Shown: positions 1-11,749, counted from the first letter of the stretch. The stretch is 64,000 nt of DNA from Epiperipatus broadwayi (GCA_028023455.1 JAQFVV010000205.1:498001-562000), one strand, 5' to 3'. The notes: generated by a model from the sequence alone, not told the origin. Program-made: numbers and translations.

Positions 1-805
1 TCTCAGTTGTCATGACTATGATTAATATAACTTAGTCAAAAGTGCATTAGGCAACAATTACGAACTTTATTCAGATTTTAAGCATATCTCGTATACGTTT
101 TTGCATATAGTTATATTTCCATAAAACATTTTGATTATTTTTCCTATGATAAAGCTCTCTGCCAGGCTGGGTGAAATGAGAGAGTGGAAGATTCTAGAAC
201 TGGAATTGTTTTTTCTTCATCATTTCCAAGTTTGCAAAACTCATTCTTTTGAAACATTTTTTTCATTTGGAAAAACAATAAAAAGTTGCATGGGAGTGAG
301 AATGGATGACTATGGCTAATGTATAAGTTGGGTTATACTGTTTTCAATTAAAATTTGTTCCACATTCAGGACCTTGTGCATTGGTGTTTTGTCATGGTGA
401 ATCTTGCACTCTGCACTTTGCCATAAATTAGGATATTTTCATTTTTCAGAACTTCTAGGTAAAATGCCTCATCATTACAAATGAATTCTGAATTAACAAT
501 GTGGTTTGCATTAAATAAACAGTTTTGTTTTGATATTGGAGATCACTCACTATGTTCTTCTGGTATGTGATAAATTTGACACTTCTTTAACTTATAAATT
601 TGTGTTTTGTCTGGAACAAAAATTCATATTTCAATTTTTCAGCTTGCTGCTTATGTATTAGACCTGCTGTGCCTTTTCACATCCAGACCACTTCACTGGT
701 AACCTTTTAATCTTGAAATGTTGTCAAATAACTTCTACATCAGAATTTCTGATGAACTTAAGTAACATTTCAAACATTAACTAAATAAACATTTATTCTA
801 TATAT
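1..805. other. AT-rich, nothing recognised
   Basis: No reading frame with protein character, no tRNA-like boxes and no clear repeat. The short open frame near 131-319 has no recognisable motif and is what chance gives in this composition. Confidence 0.6.
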
Positions 806-905
806 TAATTTTGCTAACTGTAGCTGAGTGCCTTTTGTCTGGGAAGCCAGATTGATAGCACTCTGAATCTAGCTTCACTCACTCAGCTATAGTTAACCAA
901 ATTAG
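806..905. repeat. Nested inverted repeat (hairpin)
   Basis: The outer arms at 808-829 and 882-903 are inverted copies sharing about 18 of 22 bases around GTAGCTGAGTG. Inside them a second pair (AAGCCAGATT and AATCTAGCTT) is also inverted with one mismatch, so the whole stretch can fold into one long imperfect stem. It has the size of a very short MITE or a decayed fold-back repeat. No target-site duplication was identified and no second copy was found in the window. Confidence 0.55.
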
Positions 906-1477
906 CATATGAAATACATCTCTACTTAGCTAATGTTCAAAATGTTTAAGCTAAAACTAATTATCAATAGGATAAAGAAAAGGAGAATAACCTGAAAAGT
1001 AAGACTTATAATGATTTAAGACAGCTTTCTGTTTTCGTTGATCATGAAAATACTAAACAAGTTTATCTTATTTTGATTTTAAAAATGCTAAGTTTTCTCA
1101 TGAGGAAAAAAACGATAATAAAAGAAAAACCAAGGAGGCAGATTTTGTAAATATAAATAGGACATTTATAATTAATTGACAATTTGCTAACATTAAAGTT
1201 CAGGATCATAAGATATGACTTGATGATATTTACTTCCACTATATTTGAATTTAAATGATTTTTAGTTGAGGAATGTTAAGAAATTAATTGAAAGTGCATC
1301 TGTGGTTTCTTATCAATTTTATAAATGTATTATAATGATTATAATTCATTATCATTATTATACTTATTACAACATCTGGTTGAATATTAACATGACTAAA
1401 ATGTTTGCCTTTTTACCAAAAACTAAGTACTTCATGAATACCTTGCAAAAATAACCATAAATATATATAATCATTCT
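906..1477. other. AT-rich, nothing recognised
   Basis: No coding frame, RNA gene or repeat copy is supported here. Confidence 0.55.
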
Positions 1478-2070
1478 ATGAGTAAATAAGCAATTATTTT
1501 ATCTAGCCGTGTTTACAATTATATTACATTCAAATATCAGTCTTTCAAGCTAATTGAGCACGCGCCTTTTGAAAGTGTTAAATAAATGAATACTTTCCTC
1601 TTCAATCCAAGATATAGTATTTATGCAGGAATAAAAAGGATCCTCTTATTCCTATGACTCAAATTCTTTTATATGAGCAAATCTGAAGTACTGTTGAGGT
1701 GAGCGTGAATGTAATATAATTGTAAACACGGTGCTAGATAAAATAATTGCTTATTTACTCATAATTAAGTTTCAGTAAGAATGACGTTTAGTAAATTCCA
1801 AGTAATTTCACCGACATCATTCAGTCAAAAAACATCATAAATAGTAATTTAAAGTGAGAATTCTACTCACGCTCTCCTCAACATTACTTCAGATTTGCTC
1901 ATATAAAAAAATTTGAGTCATAGGAATAAGAGGATCCTTTTTATTCCTGCATAAATACTATATCTTGGATTGAAGAGGAAAGTATTCCTTTATTTAACAC
2001 TCTCAAAAGGTACATGCTCAATTAACTTGAAAGGCTGATATTCGAATGTAATATAATCATTCCATGAAAA
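1478..2070. repeat. Palindromic LTR-like repeat, locus 1
   Basis: Two copies of one unit lie head to head. The left, inverted copy occupies about 1478-1709 and lacks part of the unit. The right, direct copy runs from about 1711 to 2070. Each contains a TATA-like segment (CATATAAAA before AATTTGAG) followed by AGGAATAAGAGGATCC and TGCATAAATACTATATCTTG. The outer end of the left copy (GAGTAAATAAGCAATTATTT) recurs at the start of the right copy. The same unit occurs again at 32461-33262. The unit start TGTAAACACGG, its length near 345 bases and the central TATA box resemble an LTR or a promoter-bearing terminal repeat, but no protein-coding region is attached, so the class is inferred only. Confidence 0.7.
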
Positions 2071-2991
2071 ATATACAATTTTTCTTTTCAAAGTCACTCT
2101 CACCAAAAACTGTTTGCAAGTACTCCCCCAAATATCTTTGAAGCCTGAGAAAAAGACTTACCAATCAGCAGCATTGGGGGCTTGTTTCTATTAGATTCTC
2201 AGTACAATACTGACCTCTTCAGATTTTTTTAATTAATAAATCAATATATATTTTAGTTCTAGTTTTTATTATTAATTAAAAAACTGGGCAAAATAATGCT
2301 AAAGACAGACACTACGGATGAATTAAAGTTTAAGTTCCACCAATCAGGCTAAAAAAGCATCATAAGCAGAAATATATTAATTAATAAAGGCAAATCAAAA
2401 ATATATATGATTGTAGTAAATACAGACTTATATAAATATGATTAAATAGTATTTATTATATAAATATACAATATATTTACAAATATATGCAACAGTTTAC
2501 AACTGTTGGCATACATAGATACTACATACAGATTATATGCAATAATGTTTGCTATACTATACATTGGATGTATTGACTTGGTATAGTATTTTGTTATCAT
2601 GCAATGATTACTGTAAGGAAATCAGATGCCCTTCTAAGTTTACCTATTCTGTGACAGTTTGCCTCATGTTTAGTTAATGTTCTGGCATTTTCAAGTTCTA
2701 GCATAATCTTTTCTCACTGCTGTAGCCACATACCAGACAAGGTGCATACTGCCTTTTAGCTTTAACAGTAATTTGTTGTTGACTAACCTTACCCAAAATG
2801 GACTGGTTGTTATTGATTTGAAAAAGAAATAATATTCTTACCAATAAAACTGAAATTATGTTGTTTATTTTCCAAATTATAAGGAAGAAAGACAACCTAG
2901 AAAATGTTAAAATAAACATTATATATATAAATTTCCTTCTTGTTACAGAGTATAAAACAATAAAACTTTTGATCACATTTCATAATTTAAT
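2071..2991. other. AT-rich, nothing recognised
   Basis: Simple AT-rich DNA with short poly-A/T and TATA-type tracts (for example 2400-2480). The minus-strand open frame at 2698-2976 shows no motif and is compositionally trivial. Confidence 0.5.
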
Positions 2992-3106
2992 ACAGTGATA
3001 TAGTGGCAAGCTCTGGACCTTTAAGCCCATGGTCTGCAGTTATAGATCTTACACTCCCAGTATTCAAATTTCTTAAGGACTCTGGAACAATAAACCATGT
3101 AACTAT
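2992..3106 (+). repeat. tRNA-like SINE copy
   Basis: One of four dispersed monomers of a family of about 115 bases. Shared landmarks in order are a tRNA-like start (GTGGCAAGCTCTGGA), CCCATGG, a CTTACACTCCCAGT segment, TTCTTA, ACTCTGGAACAATAAACCAT. The AGTGGCAAGCTC part resembles a degenerate tRNA A box; a B box is poorly kept. The same unit is tandemly arrayed at 51930-52890. Confidence 0.6.
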
Positions 3107-3110
3107 TATT

Positions 3111-4275
3111 TATTTGCATATTTTAACTTTAATTTATTAAAGTACTTCGTTTGATATACTAGATTATTTAAACTAAGATCTAAAATTAAGAAGAGTCCAG
3201 AAAACAAATCCAATCACTACTTGTCAAAGTATTTCCTCTAAACAGATTTGACTCAGTCAATTACCATTGTGATTAGATGTACTGTACAGGATCAGACTCT
3301 GGAATTAAAACTCATGTATCATGGCTCTACTTAGTCATTTTTGATCCTAGAACCTTTTTATGAATGGAACAATTTATTATAATTTAATATATTAAAAAAC
3401 AAAGCCAAAAAGTTCCCAATATACATTTTTAAACAAATACTTTAAAAAAATCTTGATTAAATATTTATTTCCCTGCACAGTTAGCTCAGTATTTAGTTTC
3501 TGACTCTTGAGCTATAGATCTCTGAATCAGTTAGTCAGTTGGAATTGTTATAAACAATCTACAGTACTAGTGACTTTATAGCTTTTATTTTTACTATAAA
3601 TAAAAACAAAAAAAGTTAGAGTTTACATAACGTGTGAAAAGGTGAGACAGACTTAGCCCATTGCAGTCATAAGTCTATCCAATGAGTCACCATAGAGTAA
3701 CTATAAACAAAAATTGGAATACTTACTAGACTTGGAAATTGTCAGGGAAAGTTTGAAATATATCTCACCTTTGTTATAATCATTAATTAAGATACCCATT
3801 TTCCAACGAATATGAATTTGTTAGCTCAATTGGCCACACATCAGCTACCTAACTGAAAAATCCTCAGCCTTTTGAAAAATTTTCTTGGTCTGGACTATGA
3901 TGGAAAGAGAGTTAGAACCAATTGAACTTACATAATTGAAGAGGCAACACCCCCCCCCTTCAATACGTTTATCAAGTTGTTCGATGTGATACTATAAAGT
4001 TCACTATCAAACGATTTGAATGGACATGTAAAATATTTTGAACATGATTTTTATCGGAGAGGTAGACCCTACTTATGTTTATGTCGATGATATGGTAGAG
4101 AATATAATACATTTGATAGCTACAATTAGACATGATGTTGAAGAACTTCAGAAAGGAGAATTTTTTGCTCAAGAAATATCGAATAAACATGAAAAATACA
4201 CTAGAATGCTTTATATATTGTATTTGGTATTCAAAAATTGTTTTGTATAGTTATTGCAAAACTCATTTTTAGAAT
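3111..4275. other. Mostly unassigned; weak tRNA-like fragments
   Basis: Two segments resemble a tRNA A box, GTTAGCTCAGTATTTAG near 3480 and GTTAGCTCAATTGGC near 3820, but neither has a clear B box at the right distance, so they are at best decayed SINE heads. There is a short poly-C tract near 3950. A 70-codon open frame at 4038-4250 is mildly protein-like but has no known motif and no splice or promoter context. Confidence 0.35.
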
Positions 4276-4690
4276 AAATAATATTTTTGCAATGTAATTT
4301 TCAACACACTACTCTCATGCAAGGTAGGGTCTGGTTTCTATTCACTTTTAATACCTTGTGGAAGGGTGTGATAATAGACATATGACCAAAAACATGAAAA
4401 TGATGTATAATCCCCAAGATACATATATCGTGCTGAACCAGCTCTCATCGGTTTCCTCAGATCACAATTTCTTACTCATATCTTTATCATTACTCAATAT
4501 ATATATAGAGTGAATGACTACAGTTTAATTGATGTGTTAAACTTACTGTCATCACAACTTTGACACAAACGGTTTGATGGAAGTATATTAATAATTTTTA
4601 TTAGTCATTCATTAGACTAAAAATTATCCACTTAAGGAATAATATTTCTGTAATGTAATTTTCTATACACCGCTCTCGCACAAATAAATG
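4276..4690. repeat. Dispersed direct repeats and unoccupied hAT target paralogue
   Basis: The segment around 4276-4320 (AATGTAATTTTCAACACAC) recurs diverged at about 4635-4685 (AATGTAATTTTCTATACAC). Between them, 4419-4473 is a diverged paralogue of the DNA flanking the hAT element at 5389-6114. It carries CCAAGATACATAT, GCTGAACCAGCTCTCATCGG and CAGATCACAATTTC without the inserted element. It therefore shows what the target looked like before insertion. Confidence 0.6.
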
Positions 4691-5388
4691 TCTAATAAAA
4701 ATTATTAAATCATTTCTAGAATAGTTTTCGGTGTTTATCTGCTTTTTTGCAGTTGAAGGTGTATATTGGTTTACTGTGATACATTTGTAGTGAAACTATT
4801 AAAATAACGTACACATAGAGAGATACAATTGTTAATATAAATTCTTTGTTTCTATTAAATAAAATGAAATTTAATATTATTGTCGGTATTTGACCTAAAT
4901 GCCAATGCTATTTATGCATGTTACAAGGCCGTAAACATATTGCGAAAACGAAAAAAAAAAATTAAATTATCAAGGGAAAAAAAAAAGGAATTCGGTTACA
5001 AAAGAAAGTACTATTAATTCTTTTTTCCTGAAAATCATGTGACTAATGTGCGCTATTATTCAATAACAGTAATGATGCAATTTTATAAAAATCATCTTTT
5101 CCAACAGAAGAAGCATTTTAAAAGTTTCGATTTTTCTTCTTCTTTTTCATCATTCGGGGAGAAAAAACATTTATTTAATGAGAAAAAAAATATTTTTTTT
5201 CTCTTTATCAATAAAAATAAATAAATCTAAGATCAAATAACAAAATGGTTTTTAATTAGAAGGAACCTGAACTCAGCCTTTCAAGTTCCCTATAGCTATA
5301 CGATCCATCTTATATACACGTGAAAAAGATAAATGATTTCCAATATACATATTTCATGTTGAACCAACACTCATCAGTTGGTCTAGAT

Positions 5389-6114
5389 CAAGGGTGGCCA
5401 ACTTTTGTGTTCATAAGATCTACTTTTTATTTTAAAAAAGTGTTGCGATCGACTTGTTATAGGCGATCGACTTGTCATAGGCGTAATCTAAGTAGAGGGA
5501 GGTGTGAAATACATACTATTTTTATATATCTACCTAATAAAAAATAATTATTTAACAGACCAAAAAACTCACGTCCAGGGGAATTAAAGCAACATGAGTA
5601 ATTATTAACAATATTTATCTTTCAAAAGTAACCTTTATTAGTAAAAGGATTACAAAAATTTTGGGTACACTTACCCATTGAGAATTACAAAGTGCTCAAT
5701 GTGACAAACAAGGTAAAACAATTATTGATTATATAAAGTAAATATGCTTGATAACAGTTATGTCCATTAAAGAGTTGCTGTAATGTTGATATTAATATGT
5801 ATCTGAACATGAGTATCTATACATGGATCTACATGGCCCAGCTACTGAGAAGCCATCCATCACCCAATGATCCCACCCCTGGGGCTATTAATTCAAATTA
5901 GCTACATTAAGTCAAGATTTAAAATATTTTTAGTAATGATACACCTTAGTGGACTCCACCTATCTAGAATTGGGGAAAAATTTAGAACAAAAACTTAAAA
6001 TAAAAAAAAATTAAAGATCTTGACTTATATTGTTCCTCTCGTTATTCGACAGCACTTGCCAGATTGACTTCGAGATCGACCGGTGGATCACGATCGACTT
6101 GTTGGACACCCCTG
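5389..6114 (+). mobile_element. Non-autonomous hAT element
   Basis: The left end reads CAAGGGTGGCCAAC and the right end, read inward on the other strand, reads CAGGGGTGTCCAAC: 12 of 14 positions agree. The flanks are GTCTAGAT at 5381-5388 and GTCTAAAT at 6115-6122, an 8-base target duplication with one difference, as expected for hAT transposition. Subterminal GATCGACTTGTTA-type motifs occur at both ends. The roughly 726-base interior has no transposase frame, so it would have needed a transposase supplied in trans. The paralogous flank at 4419-4473 supports the insertion boundaries. The open frame spanning 6030-6464 crosses the right end and is not a gene. Confidence 0.85.
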
Positions 6115-6265
6115 GTCTAAATCATAATCTCCTACACACACACATATATATATACAATCAGTATATTAAGATACCAAATCTTCAAACTTTAATGGACAAG
6201 CTTCAATATTCTCCACCCTCCAATGCTTCAGCTATCCATATCATTGAAAATTCAAGGGTGGAATG

Positions 6266-6357
6266 CTCAAAGCCCTTTGTTGATGCCAATATTATTATCA
6301 TACTCATATTGACTTTAAGTCACTCTGACAATAGTATTGACTTCAACAAGGGCTTTT
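6266..6357. repeat. Inverted repeat (hairpin)
   Basis: AAAGCCCTTTGTTGA near 6269 and TTCAACAAGGGCTTT near 6342 are inverted copies with one offset base, separated by about 58 bases. Function unknown; it may be the core of a small fold-back repeat. Confidence 0.5.
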
Positions 6358-6359
6358 TA

Positions 6360-7231
6360 AAAATTAAAATAAAAGTGGTTCTAAAGAAAACTGCAGGACA
6401 GTCAAAACATAAGATTGTGTATACATATATGTACAATAAAAGATTTTTATTAAAAAGTGTTTAATGTGCAGTGGATAAATTGGATTTATATAAAATATTA
6501 CAGCAAAATAAAAACGGTGAATTTGGTAATATTATTATTTTACATTGTACTAAATATAAACTTTTTTAGCTACATCATATACAGAATCTGAGTCATGTAC
6601 AGCCTGAAGACATTTATCTCTGTTACTTTTTCTTTATTCAGTAGACCCCTGCAAGAAATAATTTTTTATTGGGTTTCTTGAAAAAAAGAAAGATGAATGT
6701 ATTTTTATATACTTTATAATAAGGTATAATTATAAGTAAGTCATGTTATAGATCATTTTATTGAAAATTTTATAAGGAATGTAATGAATCTGGTAATTTT
6801 ATAAAATGGATTTATTTATTAAAAATTTGAAGAAATATAAAAGTAATAATTTTAAAAAACATTAAAATATTTTTAAATTTTTTTAAAGTGTAATGATTAT
6901 ATTTTTCCATCTTTATTATATTTCTTGATATTTTATTTTTTAATAGATGTTTGTTTCTTGTTACCAAATGCAGTTATCTTAAAAATTATGTCATATGCCA
7001 ATTCATCAAAAATCCGATATAATGTTTTTCCAGTTGAACATGTTAAACAGATTAATATAAAAACTGTCTCATCAAACAGGTTAGAATAAATTGTAGGAAG
7101 ATATATTAATAAATAGTTATTTTTTTAAAACCTTTTAAACAAACACTTAGTTCAATGCTTTAAATATAATAATCCCTACATGCACTTAACTAATTGATTA
7201 TCATATGTTAAATTTTAAATACATTTAGATT
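6360..7231. other. AT-rich, nothing recognised
   Basis: Very AT-rich with poly-A/T tracts; no frame, RNA gene or repeat supported. Confidence 0.5.
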
Positions 7232-7357
7232 TACAGCAATTGACTCAAACAGATTGAGATTAAAAACTGTCTAGGAGTTTCAAATAAACGTCATTTAAAA
7301 AGCTAGACTAAACTTTTGGGGAATTTTGATCTCAGTCTGTTTAAATCAATTGCTATA
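7232..7357. repeat. Inverted repeat
   Basis: ACAGCAATTGACTCAAACAG with GATTGAGATTAAAA at the left pairs with TTTTGATCTCAGTCTG and TTTAAATCAATTGCTAT at the right. The arms are about 34 bases with a few mismatches, around a 58-base spacer. This is the size of a short MITE. No target duplication was established. Confidence 0.55.
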
Positions 7358-7599
7358 ACTCACAGTCTAATCAATATCTTAAATCCTGATAGTAAGTGGA
7401 TTCCATTTTTTATCTGAATGTTGTCATGACAACAGATTGCTAATATTTATTGGTTAATTTTAAACATTGGCTGAGATGATGTGGTTTACATATGCTAACC
7501 AATTACCTATATACACCTATATAATAGTGTGATATGTGTGACTATTTTAATATATTCAATTTGTTTTATAATAATTTAATGGTGTCAGTTAACTGCATG

Positions 7600-7723
7600 A
7601 TTTAGTGCAGAGATAGAGTAGCAAACTCTGGAGCTCTAAGTCCATGAGTCATGACTCCACCCCTGACATTTCCAGTTCATGCATTTCTTATTGAACTCCT
7701 GAGCAATATTCAGTTACTTATTT
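7600..7723 (+). repeat. tRNA-like SINE copy
   Basis: Best-preserved monomer of the family. It begins near GTGCAGAGATAGAGTAGC (A-box-like TAGAGTAGCAAACTC), then CTGGAGCTCTAAG, CCATGAGTCATGACTCC, TTCCAGTTCATGCATTTCTT and CTCCTGAGCAATA. It ends at an AT-rich tail without a clean poly-A. Confidence 0.65.
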
Positions 7724-8011
7724 AATGATTTTATTATCCATATATTTAATTTCAATATCACACTTACTTATGATTGAATATTAAATGCATAAATATGACA
7801 TTCTTGGAATTTAATACTCTTAACATTATTAATAAGATTTCTCTATGCCTAAACCATATTAATGATACCTTTGATTAATTTATATTCCGCAGATGAATAA
7901 TGCATAGGTGATATAAAATGCATTGCTGATGTTAAATACAGATTAAAGTGAAGTTGAAGAAATCACAAATTACTGGGTTTGATGTGCCAATAATGCTGGA
8001 CTAGTAAAGTT

Positions 8012-8136
8012 TTATAAATGACATGATGGTCTAACCAAGTGACAGACTCCAGTCCAAGGTCTTTGGGTCATGTCTAAACTCTGAAACTTCCAGTACTGAA
8101 ATGTTCTTAGAAATTCCTAGGCAATAAACCATTAAC
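8012..8136 (+). repeat. tRNA-like SINE copy (diverged)
   Basis: Same order of landmarks as the copy at 7600: AAGTGACAGACTCCAGT, GGGTCATGTCTAAACTC, TTCCAGTACTGAAATGTTCTT and CCTAGGCAATAAACCATT. More mutated at its 5' head. Confidence 0.6.
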
Positions 8137-8140
8137 AAAA

Positions 8141-9156
8141 GTATTTTATTCAATTTAAAATACAATAATGATGTTTAACCAGGTTTGTTTTGTTCACCAT
8201 AATGTTTAGTTGAAATCATTATACCATAAACATTAGCTTTCTAAAACCATAGTGTACTAGGGTAATGGTAGAACTCTTAAAATAACCTGCTGTCAGTCAA
8301 ATATTTCTCCAACCATCCAAATAAAATGAATAAGGTTTTTGAGAAGAACAGAACTATGTAAACGAATATAATCTATACATTTTAATGATATGAATGCTCC
8401 ATTAATGTGTTTGGCACATTAAGATGAAGACGGGATGGAAAACAATCATCAAGTGTTAAAACTTAAATTATGACATCCTACTGACTATTGACTCCAATCA
8501 ATCTTCTATCAGGTGATAGTATATATACACTAATAAGAAATATAAACACATTTTTATTACCCATTTTTCAATCTGCCACCATTTTATGACATTTGATAAC
8601 GATTTTATCCCCCAACCGTGAATCAGTTTTATTGCTTTTTTAACTTATGGCAGACATGTATTAATTAAAATATAATCATAACCATGCAGCCATAATTACT
8701 CTCATAAAGTTTTTATCTAAAGCAAAATTAATTAGCCGATTGTATAGTTTCATTTTCCAGCTGAGACATGGTGCGAGAAATTGGCCTTATTGCGCACATA
8801 ATAAAATACTTTAGCAAGTTGTATCATTTTAAAATCAAAACTTTTTATTTTTCATTATGTTCAAAATTATACTTCACACACACTCATATATATATAAGAT
8901 ACTCAGGGATTAACAAGTGTAAAGAATACTTTCTTCTTTTTATTAAAAAGATAGTTTATCTTACCATCTAGATAAGAACAGTTACATACCTAGTTACTGA
9001 CCAATGTTGAGATAAATATTTTAAGCTTATTTTAAAAAAATTACTTAGCTTGGATTTGAACACTAGATTATAGTTAGGCAAATGAAATTTCACTCACAGA
9101 CACATATATATCTTAATACACTTTTGTACCCAAAGATCTTTTCAACAGTTCTAGCC
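8141..9156. other. AT-rich, nothing recognised
   Basis: No supported gene or repeat. Short TATATA tracts occur near 8520 and 8890. Confidence 0.5.
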
Positions 9157-9290
9157 CAGGGAATGGCAAACATTTTAACACGAAGAATCATTTTGTTCAA
9201 ATCTCTCTCCCTTCCCTTATTTAAGAGTCGCAAGAAAGCCAGGAAACCCCATCCACCCCCACCCCTTTAAAGAGCAACAAGAAAAGAGGT
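9157..9290. mobile_element. Possible hAT-like left end
   Basis: CAGGGAATGGCAAAC followed by ATTTTAACACGAAGAATCATTTTG, then GAGTCGCAAGAAAGCC, looks like one terminal region of another hAT-type element: a CAGGG-N-TGGCAAAC end followed by a GAAG-ATCATTTTG subterminal. A matching right end was not found, so this is a truncated end or a chance likeness. Confidence 0.35.
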
Positions 9291-9503
9291 AAAAAAAATG
9301 TACCTGAAAAATACAAATTTTTGAATGACTGGATATATTGGAATATTTATTTTAGTAATGGAACATAATAAAATCTGTATACATCCTACAGAAAGAAAAA
9401 TTATTTTAAAAATAAATGAATAAAAACAAAAAATTACTTTGACAGTTTAATTCATTCACAAATTTAAACATTCATAATTACTATGTACAACAATTATTAT
9501 CTA

Positions 9504-10478
9504 TATACACCTGGGTCTCATTTTATGCGATAGATAGGTTCCTCAAAAAACACGCGCAAACGAAATCGTGCAAAAATAGATGTAACTTGCCTTGAAAAGG
9601 GGGGATATGGACTGTGATTTTTCAAATCTCACATAAAAGCAAAGCACCAACGTAAAATTTACTTTAAAATTCGTGCAAAAAAAAAAATAAGGAAATAAAA
9701 TATGACTAATAAAAAATTTCAAATTTGAAAAAAATTGATACAAAACAAACTTTTTTTAACTATAATATTTAATTTTATTCAAAACAATATATTTTTATGC
9801 ATAATTTACAGTAATTTATATTTTTTAATACACATTTTAATTATTATCGCTATTTGCCGGTAAAAGTGTTCGTTTGCAAACTGATAAAAAAATCAGATTC
9901 TTCACAAGATGAAATACAACTAGCGCCAATGTCACTCTCATGTTGTGTTAATTAATGGTTTTCTGGTGACAACGTAATTAGTAATTAATCTAACAACTAA
10001 AAATTAAATTCTTATTTTTGTCTTTAATTTTCAATTTTAATTGTGCCCACTGCTATTACTCATCTTTTAAAAATAAACTTGCGGACACTAAATGATTAAT
10101 AATTGATTAAACGTTCTTTTCTGAAAAGCAAAAACAGAATGTGATTTAAAATGCAAAATTAATACGCACAATGTTTGAACAAATTTACATTATAAACTTG
10201 TAAAATTTAATGTGTGTATACATAAAATGTGGAAATCATGATTTTAATTTCATTATTGCATAAAATCTTACTATTATAAAGCACTGAAAATATTGAAATT
10301 ACTAAGTTGAAAGTCGAATTTCAATAATGTGCTATTACTTTCAATATAACGTAAGTGCGCGAAATTTATTATTTAAAGTAATAGCGCAATATCGGAGTTC
10401 GACTTCTGGTGAAACACGAATTGCGTAACTTCAAAATCGTGTTAAATAAGTCCACATAAAAAGAGACCCAGATGTATA
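9504..10478. mobile_element. 975-bp TIR element, class unresolved
   Basis: The left terminus reads TATACACCTGGGTCTCATTT and the right terminus, on the other strand, reads TATACATCTGGGTCTCTTTT. They agree at nearly every position and continue with TATGCGA versus TATGTGG. Inside, GTGTTCGTTTGCAAAC near 9866 and a long imperfect stem at about 10300-10410 (TCGAATTTCAATAATG against GGAGTTCGACTT, and TGCTATTACTTT against AAAGTAATAGC) are visible. No frame above 70 codons exists inside, so it is non-autonomous. A TA target duplication is possible given the flanks, which would suggest a Tc1/mariner-type transposase, but the boundary lies in a TATATA run and cannot be fixed. Confidence 0.7.
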
Positions 10479-11041
10479 TGAAATTCACACAAATGTACGT
10501 ATGCTTATCTGCAAGCCAGTCACATGTTAAATTCACAACCTATTAAAAACTATTACATTTATCTGTAACACTGTCAAATTTGCAATTGAAAAATTGCAAC
10601 AAAAAAAAACAACTTTAAATTTGTATTTATAAATAAACCATAATTTATATTGTGAGCATTTTATGCAAACAAAATAATTCCACCCTTTATATTTAATAAT
10701 CTCTAATTTTTATTATGAAACATATTTTATGCAAAGGAAGTAATTCTACCATTAATAAACCATACTTTTTTTTATGAAGCAGTTGTCTGTAATGTTGTCA
10801 AATTCACATATCAAATAAAACAGGTATATTTAAATTTTTTAATTTAAATTTAGTTTTATTAATACTTTGCTGGGTACATTTCTGAAATGTACTAAACAGG
10901 TGGATTGCTTCAAACATTTTTTTTTTTGATTTTTCGTGAATTTCTCACATTTATTTACATAATATTAAAATCTTTTGTTTAAATATAGACTTATGTCAGA
11001 AACTCAGCAAACATAACGCAGCATACAATAGAGAAAAAAAG
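10479..11041. other. AT-rich, nothing recognised
   Basis: No frame, RNA or repeat supported. Confidence 0.5.
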
Positions 11042-11740
11042 ATGTATTGGCAAACATACAAACTCAAATACACCAATCAAACCATTTTACAGAATAATCT
11101 AGGGTTAAACAATAAAAAACTCATAGCAAAATCGAAAAATTGGTTCTAGAACCAAAATACATTGACTTTCTGCTAAAGATCAACCTCCCCTCCCTGCCAA
11201 CAAATCATTTTCTGGTGTGGAAAAGAGGATTTAGCAAGATCAACCCTCAATGCCAACTGTGCCACAGCAGATGAGACAATTCATCACCTCCTGTATTTCT
11301 GCCCTTTTCTCAAGCCAATCAGATCCTTTATTAACAAAAATGTATTGCTCGACATTAGAGAAGTTTTAGTCATTCAAAAGGTTATAAAGATGGCATATTC
11401 TCAAAAATCAGAATCACCATTATTCTAACCTTTGCAATCTGGCTATCCAGATGCAAGTGTATATTTGAAAATGCTAATCGTGGTGTCTGCAACATCTATA
11501 TCAAATTACTCAAGTGGCTTATGAACAGAGATAGATTGCTGGCTCTGGACAGACTTTTTCATGAAACCTGGGCTAGGGTCACCCTCCCAGAGGAGTGAAG
11601 GAGGGCAATGGCCCCAGTATCAGACCACAGCAAGCTCTACAGATTGAATGCCTTGCAACAGTGTAAAATGAATATAGCTATGTATAGATAAACATGTTCA
11701 ATTGTATCTAATAAATTTTCATTTATTTTAATAAAAAAAA
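11042..11740 (+). pseudogene. Tx1/L1-like LINE, 3' fragment
   Basis: This is the C-terminal end of a non-LTR retrotransposon polyprotein plus its 3' UTR. It begins near MYWQTYKLKYTNQ and continues with YIDFLLKINLPSLPT, WKRGF, a CxxC at about 11244 and ETIHHLLYFCPF, then LTFAIWLSRCKCIFENA and a stop at 11596-11598. Every block aligns in order with the longer LINE at 29220-30962 (TYWKAF, NFLLKINLGSLST, RRGF, CCLC, CPVW, INFAIWLTRCKVIF). The Cys-His pattern is the zinc-knuckle-like tail seen after reverse transcriptase in Tx1/L1-type elements. At least two frameshifts interrupt it (near 11120 and near 11270). After the stop come about 140 bases of UTR ending in A-rich sequence near 11735. It is 5'-truncated and inactive. 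Confidence 0.75.
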
Positions 11741-11749
11741 TTTTTTACA

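Noticed and set aside
4038-4250. 70-codon frame (DDMVENIIHLIATIRHDVEE) as an exon
   Set aside because: Mildly protein-like, but without homology I can name, without clear splice sites, and overlapped by an antisense frame of similar length.
6030-6464. 144-codon plus-strand frame
   Set aside because: It starts inside the hAT element, crosses its right terminal repeat and the target duplication, and runs on through a TA repeat; it cannot be an ancestral gene.
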